A stretch of 64,000 bases of DNA from Chitinophagaceae bacterium (GTDB lineage: Bacteria; Bacteroidota; Bacteroidia; Chitinophagales; Chitinophagaceae). The translations under genes were made by a program, and so were the position numbers. Position 1 is the stretch's first letter. Each line of letters opens with the position of its first letter. The stretch is taken from assembly GCA_021151685.1 (NCBI GenBank), contig JAGKWS010000006.1:62001-126000 (forward strand), written 5' to 3'. Below, piece after piece: positions 24,623 to 33,033 of this stretch. The notes below the pieces were generated by a model that saw nothing but the letters and a program-made list of their open reading frames with translations, searched no databases and was not told where the DNA came from.

Positions 24623-27142
24623 TTATTGTACCACCAGCTTTCCATAGTGCCGGTTGGGGCCGTGTGTCATACAGGTGGTATACATGCCGGGTGGCAACCC
24701 CAATGGCAGTACGGTGATGGCAGTAGTGCTGGTATGTTGCATTACTACCTGCCCTACCATATTATATAGGGTAATGCTGGTGCCTGTTGGTGCCACAAAG
24801 GTGCAATATCCATTGGCCGGATTGGGGTAAAAATCGAATAGCGAAGCCGCTGTGTTTGTAGCAACCGCCACAGGCGGGCAGGTTACCACCCGTATAGTCT
24901 TGCGGGCGCGTACACTGCCGCAGGTATTGCCTACGTCGTAGTACACCGTATCGTATCCGGCTGCCATGCCGGTTACCACACCGCCGGCAATGGTGGTCTT
25001 TGTTACATCGAAATGGCTCCAAAAGCCCCCCAATGTAGCATTGGCAAGGGTGATGGTGCTACCCACGCATACAGTGTCGGGCCCGGTAATGCCTGCTACC
25101 ACGGGTAGTGTACCCACGGTTACTACTTGTGTAGCCGTGGCGGCGCCGCACAAGCCCGTTATAGTATAAGATATGGTAGCCGTGCCGGGTGCAACACCCG
25201 TTACCACACCCCCGGCCGATACGGTGGCTACGCCTGTAGCACCACTACTCCATGTGCCACCAGCTACCGATGTGCCCAATGTGTGCGGTACCCCCACACA
25301 CAGCGGCACCACGCCCGATATGGTGCCCGCAGACGGTGCCGCATTCACCGTTACCTCCATAGCCGACATACAGCCACCAACATTGTAAGTGATAATAGCC
25401 ATACCGGCCGATAGCCCGCTTACTACCCCCGTGCCGCTTACCGACACAATACCCGTACTGCCCGTACTCCATGTGCCGCCCGGTGTGGCGCAAGAGAGTG
25501 TGGTGGCACCACCTACACATACCGTAGGTGTGCCGGTAACAGGCAGGGTACCACAGTCGGGGTTGCCAAAAATGTAGGTGGCCGAAAGCGAATTGACGGG
25601 TATGGCTGCTACCATGGCCGATGAGTAGGGGTAGGGGGTGTTGCTGCACACGGCCGGGGTGCCCGTCCATGAGGTAGGCCCGCGCCGCCTTGCGGCAAAT
25701 ACTGCATTGCTGCCGCCCACTATAGACGTTGCATTGTAGTGCGCCATAATGTTGACCTGTGTAGGCCCGGTAAAGCCAAATCCTGTCCCCAAAGTCCAGT
25801 AGTTGTTTACCCGCATGGTAGACGATATGCCCGATGTTGCCAGATTGGGGTGTGGGCCGGCATATACCCGTGCCGTGGCTATGCCCGTAGTGGCGGCTGC
25901 ATCGAATGTAAGTGTTACAGGCGCATAATTGGTGTCACCTATCTCGAAGTAGGCAGTAGCACAGCCTGTCATGTCTTTTTGTAGCTGCCCCCTTACGTAA
26001 GAAAGAGCACCTGCCCCGGTAACGCGGCCCGGTGCGCATGGCGTTTTTACCCAATAGGAGGGGCTATGCAGTATGCCCGCTGCAAAGTGTAGGTTGCCCG
26101 TTGTATTGAGGACACCGGAGAAGGTGACACCCATGGGGTTGTTGATGGTAACTACCGATGGTGGTGCAAGTGTGGTGGGCATGTAGGCCCCCGACACCTG
26201 AGCCACAGTGCCATTGAAGTCGAAACTGGCACCGGGGTCGAACGTGCGGCCACCTGTATTGTGGGTCATTCCATCTATACCCAGCGCATCGGCCACCACC
26301 AGCTTGCCGCCCGATGGTATGGTAAAATAGCCCAGACCCATAACCGATGTGCCCACCGGTGCTATGAGTGTGCCATGCACTATGAGCCCGTTATAAGACG
26401 CGCCCGTATTGGTGCTGAGGTTGCCTGCAAGGGTAGATATGCAGCCGGCCTCTACATGCAGGTCGGTCCAGGACCATGGGCCGTTGCTGGTATTGGCCAG
26501 CGTTACGCCGGGGCTGCCTGTGGGCATGGTTTGTATCATATTGCCACGCGCTGCCGTGCCCAGTGCCGACATATAGGCTGTGCCACTGAGGGCTATATTG
26601 CCCCGCACCAGCACTGTATCGTTCACCGTCATACCGCTTACCAGTACGCCCCCATTGTTGGCGGTGTAGGTGCCATTTACCGTCAACACGATGCTCATGC
26701 CATCGCCCGTGCCTATCAAGCCGCCCCCCGTCATGGTGTAGTTGCCGTTTACAGTTACCAGCAGGCGTGCGCCGGTGCCGTTGGCGGCTATGGTATCGGC
26801 AATGGTCATGGGGCCATGTACGGTTATGGGCATTTGCAGCCCGGCACCGCTGCCGCCTATCTTGCCACCCAATGCTATAGATAGTGTGGCCGGCGTGGCT
26901 GCTGCCGTACCCAGCACCCATGGGGTGCCCGATGGAAACGTCATGACGTGGCTTACTGTCCATGTATCGCCGGGGGTAGCAAATGTGGTGGGCGATGTGG
27001 TGCCATTCGTCCAGCTGGATAGGCTGGTAACATTGCCCGGCCCGGTGGTGACCCATGCTGTGGCACTGGCTGCCGACATGTTGCACAGCAATATAGCACA
27101 GCAGAGAAAACTGCGTAGCAGCGAAAATATAGAATGCACCAT
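24623..27142 (-). CDS. Large surface protein with Ig-like (Big_2) repeats and T9SS sorting domain
   Basis: An 839-residue exported protein with a signal peptide (LRSFLCCAILLCNMSAASA). Residues ~30-400 are Gly/Thr/Val-rich beta repeats with MTVNGTY-type blocks, resembling beta-helix or adhesin stalk sequence. About three Ig-like Big_2 units follow at ~530-780, each with VCVG ... GGTWS ... GVVTGxxxGxATIxY. The end is a T9SS domain: FYPNPANGYCTFVAP, LYNMVGQVVM and LPPGMYTTCM. Probably an adhesin or surface-layer protein. It is G+C rich and lies beside the repeat block. Confidence 0.85.
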   Translation of the reverse strand: MVHSIFSLLRSFLCCAILLCNMSAASATAWVTTGPGNVTSLSSWTNGTTSPTTFATPGDTWTVSHVMTFPSGTPWVLGTAAATPATLSIALGGKIGGSGAGLQMPITVHGPMTIADTIAANGTGARLLVTVNGNYTMTGGGLIGTGDGMSIVLTVNGTYTANNGGVLVSGMTVNDTVLVRGNIALSGTAYMSALGTAARGNMIQTMPTGSPGVTLANTSNGPWSWTDLHVEAGCISTLAGNLSTNTGASYNGLIVHGTLIAPVGTSVMGLGYFTIPSGGKLVVADALGIDGMTHNTGGRTFDPGASFDFNGTVAQVSGAYMPTTLAPPSVVTINNPMGVTFSGVLNTTGNLHFAAGILHSPSYWVKTPCAPGRVTGAGALSYVRGQLQKDMTGCATAYFEIGDTNYAPVTLTFDAAATTGIATARVYAGPHPNLATSGISSTMRVNNYWTLGTGFGFTGPTQVNIMAHYNATSIVGGSNAVFAARRRGPTSWTGTPAVCSNTPYPYSSAMVAAIPVNSLSATYIFGNPDCGTLPVTGTPTVCVGGATTLSCATPGGTWSTGSTGIVSVSGTGVVSGLSAGMAIITYNVGGCMSAMEVTVNAAPSAGTISGVVPLCVGVPHTLGTSVAGGTWSSGATGVATVSAGGVVTGVAPGTATISYTITGLCGAATATQVVTVGTLPVVAGITGPDTVCVGSTITLANATLGGFWSHFDVTKTTIAGGVVTGMAAGYDTVYYDVGNTCGSVRARKTIRVVTCPPVAVATNTAASLFDFYPNPANGYCTFVAPTGTSITLYNMVGQVVMQHTSTTAITVLPLGLPPGMYTTCMTHGPNRHYGKLVVQ

Positions 27143-27327
27143 GGTGGGTATTTTTTGCGGGTGAATATGAAGTATGATAAAGATATGAAATTGTTGCTAT
27201 GAAAAAAGGAAATGGAAATTGCTATACTACATGGGGTGTAAGAAGCAGATGTGTCGTCTATGATGCTTGGCGGAACTTTCGGAGTTCCTGATGGCGCAGT
27301 GAGTGTGCTTCATCCACAGCCAATGGG

Positions 27328-27850
27328 TAGTGGTGCGGGGCAATGCCCCAAAAGTGTGTTGCGTTTTTTGCAGGGTATTTGGGGTGTTGTTGAAATTATG
27401 TGTTTGATTATCAGTGCTTTGTATGCTTGTGTATATGCCCCATGGTGTGGTAAATAGGGTATGATGGGAAATGGAGAGCGGGAAAAAGAGCGGAGCGGGA
27501 AATGCCCGCAGGTTTAGAAGTGTTTTTGGCAATGCCCCATTTGTGTGGTGTGTTTTTTGAAGTGCATTTGTGGTGTTGTTGAAATTATGTGTTTGATTAT
27601 CATTATGTTGTATGGTGTTGTGCATGCCCCATAGTGTGGTATGTGGGGCATAATGGGAAATGGAGGGGTAGAAAGGGTGCGGAGCGTGGGTTTGCGGGGC
27701 AATGCCCCATTTGTGTGTTGTGTTTTTTTGAAGCGTATTTGGGGCGTTGGTGGCGTAATTGTGTTGATTATCAGTTGATTGTGTAGTGATGTATATGCCC
27801 CATGGTGCGCTAAATGGGGCATAATGGGGCATAGCGTGGTGTGGTATTCT
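27328..27850. repeat. Three structured tandem repeats of about 170-190 bp
   Basis: Three diverged units begin with hairpins GGGGC-AAT-GCCCC (27337-27349, 27696-27708; shortened at 27528-27538). Units 1 and 2 share an identical 31-base stretch at 27383 and 27572 (offset 189); units 2 and 3 are offset 170. Each also has an ATGCCCCA...TGGGGCAT inverted repeat, perfect over 10 bp in unit 3 (27794-27803 with 27814-27823). A minus-strand frame runs through them but its register shifts between units. The rest of 27143-28253 has no gene I can support; GGAACT-TTCGG-AGTTCC at 27272-27288 is another small hairpin. Confidence 0.75.
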
Positions 27851-28063
27851 CTTAACAAAAATGGGGGTGTACATTGGGTAGGTAGTATTGATTGTAGGTA
27901 AAGGTGATGTGCAGCGGCTTACCAGCCAAAAGCCCTTTACATGGCATATGCCACAAGTAGTATGATAGCCGCTATGTGGTATGTGATGTAACTGTAGATG
28001 CCCACCGGGAGCGGGTTTGGGCGGAAAAGTAGTGGTAGCGGTGAAGCTAAAAAAGCCTAAAAG

Positions 28064-28116
28064 TGTTCACTAAAACAGCTTGTTCAAGAAACGTGAACAA
28101 ATAAAAATAGTGAACA
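28064..28116. promoter_or_regulatory. Symmetric four-half-site dyad (operator-like)
   Basis: GTTCA at 28065 and 28082 and TGAAC at 28094 and 28111 form GTTCA-N12-GTTCA-N7-TGAAC-N12-TGAAC, exactly symmetric about base 28090. The outer arms extend to TGTTCACTA/TAGTGAACA and the inner arms to TTGTTCA/TGAACAA. It lies ~140 bp beyond the 3' end of the Avs-like gene. It could bind a dimer-of-dimers regulator or recombinase, or fold as an interrupted hairpin terminator for that gene. Confidence 0.5.
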
Positions 28117-28253
28117 GGGCTGGTATAATGAGTATAAATGAGATGCTGGGCATAGTTTAGCTTTGTTTATGTATGCTATGGCAGACGGACACAGAGCAAC
28201 ATTAGTATCCTGATTGCCGCTGAGCCCTTTGTTAAAGATATGGAGATAAAGCG

Positions 28254-31200
28254 TTATTCGTCATAGGCAGTTTGCTCTTTATGAAAAGAGTAAATTTGAA
28301 GTTGACCATTCTCGAAGCACAATATGCCTGAAAATAGCATCCTGTCCACGTAACTAACTCTTGGTCCGATGTCTTCTTTTTCGCCCCAGAAGTGCCATAC
28401 TATCTCTAATCCTCGATCTTTTAGTTTTGCATCAATTTTTTCCCGTTTTACAAGTAGACTTTGGTGAGGTTTTTCAAAAAAGGCGGCTGTATCAAAGCCA
28501 ATAATCTCGCCTGTCTTGTCATAGATGCATGCATCATTCTCACCGAATTCTGCAGATAGAAGTTCAAATAGATATTTGGATGGATATAAAATTTGATTCT
28601 TGCCGTTTGAGCAATCATATCCAGATTCGAAATTATATTCATCTGAACACATAATCACAGGAATTGTAGTATCACCGATGTCAATGTACGCGAATTCTTC
28701 CTTGTTGTATTGCTCTGCTTGATAAAACTCCCCTTTGTATGTGTGTGTATAGGATGGGTGCAATGGAATATTATCTCTTCCCCATAATAATCGCTCTTGT
28801 GCTTGTTGTATTAGTTTTAGTTTTGTTTCCTCTTTTACTATGAATGCTGTAACATCAGCCCATATATCTTTATGACCACTATTGTTTGAATTTTCCCCGA
28901 CATTTTTCTTTTGTTCCCATCGATAACTGCTATAAATTGTATAGAATTCAGCAGAAGTTTTTGATTCCTTCGGCAATATTAGTCTTCTAAAATCTGGGAT
29001 ATCGTCAAAATGTTTTAACCATGTCTTGCGAGTTTCCGACCAATTATTATAATCGACGTTAAACCACCAATAATTTCGGTTATAGTTAGTGCTTATTTGC
29101 TCACTTGTTGTCGAGATTTTATTTATAATGGTGGGGTCAATATTTCTTACATGTTCTTGCCAAGAACCCCTATATCCACTATTCGATTCTGAGTCGAGAA
29201 ATTTGTCATAATAATAGTAGTTGTCAGTAAGAAGAGCTAATATTTCGTATAACGCAATCCACTGATACTTTTTCCCAATTCTCTCCGCCTTTCTTGAATC
29301 TCTACCTTTTGAGTCTACTTTGCTATCGTATTGTCCAAAATAATCTTCACTCCACCCGATATCTAAAACTCGCTCAAGTATGTAGGCTTGTACTTTACCT
29401 AAGTCGAATCGACGCATGTTATATATGTTGTTGCTTGGTAGATTTTTAAGATACTCACTACCCAATTTGAACATTGCGAATTCTTTCGGACTCAGAGATG
29501 TTTCGAAATAGTTGTTGGCAATGGAGTGTATGTTATTATTCTCTTGCTCAACATCATCTGCTACTATTCCACGTTTCATATTCGATTGAGATTTGGAGTA
29601 TATCATTTCAACAGCATCTACGTACATGTTAAATGCTTCTTTATGTTCGTCGGTAAGTGTCTTTTTTATTTTTTCAAATGCCTTTTTTTCAGCGATGGAG
29701 TATGCCGAGAATGAACTATAGCCAAAATTTGTGCCTATGATGTAACGTGAAAAGTCCCCATTATGTAATACAGAATCAACTATTTGATCAAGACCTCGTT
29801 CATGATATAATAGAGAAGATTTCCTATCTCGATCAGATATCAATTCTAATAATTGATGCTTATCAGGGATTTGGGGGAACTTATAATTGAAGGGTGGGTA
29901 TAGTTTTTTTCTACTACACTGTAAACTTATACCTCTATTTAATGCAAATTCTACAATTCCCTTACAATAGTCTCTTGTTACAATATTTATTGGGGGTAAT
30001 CTCGACTTAAAGTATTTGTCATAAACATACTGCGCAATTGCTTTTTGTTGATTAGGATTGTGGCTAATGCGGGTAGTTGCCCCATAGATACCCGCTAGCA
30101 CTCTTTCCAAAACATAAGGATCATTTACGTTCTCAAAAAGCACTAAAATGCTTTTCAATAAATGAGGTTTTGTCGAGAATAGAGACACAAAGCCTTTTGT
30201 CGCCTTATCTCGAATATATCTGTTTGAGTTTGTAAAAAACCAACTTAATGTAATTCCCAAGTTTAATGTGACCTCGTCATCAATATCAAATTGTTTTATG
30301 TCCTTGCTCCAACACCACTCAATTATTCGTGTTACAGGGTTATTTCTATAATTAGTGTACAAACGGTCAATTGGGATGCTCCATGCTGCATCACGTAGAT
30401 TTATCGGCATCGACTGCAATAAGGAATGCAAAAAACGGGCATTCAGATAATTACCTTTATTTGCAGACAGCTGTAGTAATGTACTAAAAAAGATGTCTTC
30501 GTTTCCTTCTGAATTATACTCTTCAAGATGTTTTTTTATGTACACCCACATACTCTCAGTTATTGTGTGTGTCCTTCGCCACAAACAACTCTCTAAAGTA
30601 ATTTCATAGAGGTAATTGGCCGAGAAATGATTTAGTTCAATTGACATAACTTCATGTAATTCGATGCCATATTTCTCTGGCAATAGAATTGCAAGGGATG
30701 TAATCAAGCCAGTGTTATATGCATTCAGATTGCCATCTCCATTTACAATTAAAGGATATATATATCCGTCTTTTTCAAACGTCTTTTTCAATTCTCCGAG
30801 GGCTATATTACCTAATAAATATTGCGCTTTGAAATGGTCAGTTATTCTCTCGTATGACAAAGTCACTCCATTAAGATACTGGCTTGCTTGCGTGTCGAAG
30901 TATTGATTTTCTATTAGTAGACCTTCCTTAATTAGTTCGTCAATGTTGTTTTTTGTTGAACAATATGGAGCAAAAATCTCATCAACTTCTATGTTTGCCT
31001 TTTCGTAAGATATAAAGTAGTGATTTTCATTAAGATAGAGTCTTGTTAGTCGCTCAATTGCCTTTTGTACTAAATTGATACTCTTGGGGGAATATCTTAG
31101 CCTTTCCCCAATTTTTCTATTTATCCAATTAATATAGCCTTCGAAAACAGCAGTAATGCCGTCAAAGCCTTCTGGTATTCTATCAAGCGATAACCCTTGA

Positions 31201-32801
31201 ATTGTAGAACAGAATATCTTCAGAAAGAGTGGGTTGGAAAACTCGGAGTTTAGATAAGGAACTGTTTGTTGAATTCTATAATGATTGAAAAAACTCTTAA
31301 TGGCTACATCTTCTATGCCTCGAAACCCTTCGTGTGTGATTTGAGGAAAGTTAAACCCATCTGGTAGTAAAACAGTGTCATAGTTGCTTCGATAGCTGAT
31401 TATTAATCCAATCCATTTGTAAGCACTGAATTCACTAATTAATGAATTAAGATTATCTTTCCAGACATATCTTCCTTTGCCTTCATTAATTCCATCAATT
31501 ATAAGAAAAAGACGTTCTTTTTTTGTTTGTGCAAATGCGTTTAGAGCAGAAAGATAATTGTCAAACGTAACTTGCGGACATAGGGTTTGCTGAATGAAAT
31601 TCCGAGGAGGATAATCTGCAAATTTGGAGCCTAATAATAATATGCTAGCAATTCCATCTTCTCTTCTACTTAATGCTATGTCTGCCAAAAGGTGAGATTT
31701 ACCAACCCCCCATTTACCATTAAGTACAATGAGCTTAGAGTTGGTTACAATAAATATGTCACTATTCAGATATTTGTCAAATTCCCAAAGCAATTCTTCC
31801 AGTCCTCTCAGCTCATAACGTTCGGTATCATACCTACTTTTTCTGATTGTATAGTTATCGCCACTTGAATGAACAGAGCTCCTCTTTAGCCCTCTACTAT
31901 TCTTATCCTGTTCCTCTCTTCCTACACAGTAGTTTAAGGCATCATTAGTAACTCGATACGCATTCTTTACAATCTTTATGATAGATTCTACTGGGATGTC
32001 CGTTGCTGGGGAGAAGTCTATTTGTTTGTATGCATGAAATAATGATATCCGGCTATAGGACAGCGCATTCTGATATTCATTTAATTCAGCTTTTAATTGA
32101 AGACTTTCAGTAGTGTCGTCCAGCTTACGAAGCACTTTGTCAATTCGATCTGTAAAATCCTCCTGGAAAGCACTGTTTCTTGCAAGTGCATTAAATGGTC
32201 TTACAATATTTTCAATTTTCAGGTTCAATGCAGAGTTGTACTTTGGCCCTAAGTCTTTAATGCTGTGGGTAAGCTGCAAATTCAATGCTTCTTCATTGAT
32301 GTCTATTTCTTTGAAGAAGTATCGTCTAGTACCTGAGAGCTTACCAATGAGTAATTTTGACAACAATAAAGAACTATTCCATAAAATCAATTCTACTATT
32401 TTGCCCTTACTTGTCAGAATATATGATGTCCATTTTGACTTATATTGTTCCCACTTTTGATTTTGTGTTTGTTTTTTTCCTCTTCCATTAGAGAGGTTGT
32501 GCGGCACACAGATAAAGTACTTAGTAAGTTCTGGATAGGTTTCAATAGCTGAGTATAAAGAATCTTTAATGCAATTCCACTCAGTTGATTCCAATGTTTG
32601 AAAATACTTAGCTTGCCAACCCCATTTTGTCCCGTCATTCAACTCCCAAATACATTCAACTCCCCCGTCTGGCGTGCCAAATCTCTCGAAATGAACGAAG
32701 TCGATATTTTCTTCACACCTTGCTATTTGACAGACAAGTTCTTCGAATGCTGCATTTTGCGAGCCATTAAAAGAAATAATATTATGCCATTCTCTCTCCA
32801 T
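28254..32801 (-). CDS. Avs-like STAND NTPase with N-terminal Mrr-type nuclease, putative antiphage protein
   Basis: A 1515-residue protein in three parts. Residues ~1-150 look like an Mrr-type PD-(D/E)xK nuclease: helix with E20 (AFEELVCQIA), D45-GG-V-E49 in GTPDGGVECIW and Q63-A-K65 in WGWQAKYF. Residues ~330-650 are a STAND NTPase with Walker A LNGKWGVGKSHL (362-369) and Walker B LFLIIDGINEG (D436). The remaining ~850 residues are helical, probably a repeat-type sensor. This order and length match Avs4, which detects a phage protein and activates its nuclease. The gene is strongly A+T rich (about 20 G+C of 60 in the line at 30001, against about 30 in the line at 33601) and uses AT-ending codons unlike its neighbours, a sign of transfer. 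No partner gene is adjacent. Confidence 0.82.
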   Translation of the reverse strand: MEREWHNIISFNGSQNAAFEELVCQIARCEENIDFVHFERFGTPDGGVECIWELNDGTKWGWQAKYFQTLESTEWNCIKDSLYSAIETYPELTKYFICVPHNLSNGRGKKQTQNQKWEQYKSKWTSYILTSKGKIVELILWNSSLLLSKLLIGKLSGTRRYFFKEIDINEEALNLQLTHSIKDLGPKYNSALNLKIENIVRPFNALARNSAFQEDFTDRIDKVLRKLDDTTESLQLKAELNEYQNALSYSRISLFHAYKQIDFSPATDIPVESIIKIVKNAYRVTNDALNYCVGREEQDKNSRGLKRSSVHSSGDNYTIRKSRYDTERYELRGLEELLWEFDKYLNSDIFIVTNSKLIVLNGKWGVGKSHLLADIALSRREDGIASILLLGSKFADYPPRNFIQQTLCPQVTFDNYLSALNAFAQTKKERLFLIIDGINEGKGRYVWKDNLNSLISEFSAYKWIGLIISYRSNYDTVLLPDGFNFPQITHEGFRGIEDVAIKSFFNHYRIQQTVPYLNSEFSNPLFLKIFCSTIQGLSLDRIPEGFDGITAVFEGYINWINRKIGERLRYSPKSINLVQKAIERLTRLYLNENHYFISYEKANIEVDEIFAPYCSTKNNIDELIKEGLLIENQYFDTQASQYLNGVTLSYERITDHFKAQYLLGNIALGELKKTFEKDGYIYPLIVNGDGNLNAYNTGLITSLAILLPEKYGIELHEVMSIELNHFSANYLYEITLESCLWRRTHTITESMWVYIKKHLEEYNSEGNEDIFFSTLLQLSANKGNYLNARFLHSLLQSMPINLRDAAWSIPIDRLYTNYRNNPVTRIIEWCWSKDIKQFDIDDEVTLNLGITLSWFFTNSNRYIRDKATKGFVSLFSTKPHLLKSILVLFENVNDPYVLERVLAGIYGATTRISHNPNQQKAIAQYVYDKYFKSRLPPINIVTRDYCKGIVEFALNRGISLQCSRKKLYPPFNYKFPQIPDKHQLLELISDRDRKSSLLYHERGLDQIVDSVLHNGDFSRYIIGTNFGYSSFSAYSIAEKKAFEKIKKTLTDEHKEAFNMYVDAVEMIYSKSQSNMKRGIVADDVEQENNNIHSIANNYFETSLSPKEFAMFKLGSEYLKNLPSNNIYNMRRFDLGKVQAYILERVLDIGWSEDYFGQYDSKVDSKGRDSRKAERIGKKYQWIALYEILALLTDNYYYYDKFLDSESNSGYRGSWQEHVRNIDPTIINKISTTSEQISTNYNRNYWWFNVDYNNWSETRKTWLKHFDDIPDFRRLILPKESKTSAEFYTIYSSYRWEQKKNVGENSNNSGHKDIWADVTAFIVKEETKLKLIQQAQERLLWGRDNIPLHPSYTHTYKGEFYQAEQYNKEEFAYIDIGDTTIPVIMCSDEYNFESGYDCSNGKNQILYPSKYLFELLSAEFGENDACIYDKTGEIIGFDTAAFFEKPHQSLLVKREKIDAKLKDRGLEIVWHFWGEKEDIGPRVSYVDRMLFSGILCFENGQLQIYSFHKEQTAYDE

Positions 32802-32806
32802 AAAAG

Positions 32807-32814
32807 TAAAGATA
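32807..32814 (-). promoter_or_regulatory. Possible -7 element of the Avs-like gene
   Basis: Minus strand reads TATCTTTA, one base from TAnnTTTG, five bases before the ATG at 32801. A TGTTCAA motif at 32820-32826, also present in the dyad at 28081, lies just upstream. Confidence 0.4.
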
Positions 32815-33009
32815 AGTTGTGTTCAAATTCTTTTGTCTGGTATATCTGCCACCCAAAAACCTTGTTCTACTTTATCCAACGTTCCCATCTGTAACAGAGC
32901 TACAATAACGATATGATAATTTATGGGTATGCGGTTAGCTCCTTAAGCACACCCACGAAAAAAATACCCACTCCCACTATCAATAACACTTCATAAAGGG
33001 TTTCTACGG

Positions 33010-33017
33010 TATTTTTG
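33010..33017 (+). promoter_or_regulatory. Promoter -7 element for the M16 peptidase
   Basis: TATTTTTG matches TAnnTTTG and ends 16 bases before the ATG at 33034. Confidence 0.5.
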
Positions 33018-33033
33018 ATACCTAACCAATTTT

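Noticed and set aside
27328..27850. CRISPR-like array
   Set aside because: Units are ~170-190 bp, imperfect, with no short identical repeats separated by unique spacers, and no cas genes are present.
27227..27874. 215-codon minus-strand open frame through the tandem repeats
   Set aside because: Corresponding segments of the repeat units are read in different registers (unit offset 170 is not a multiple of three), so the frame is not conserved between copies; it is better explained as a noncoding repeat.
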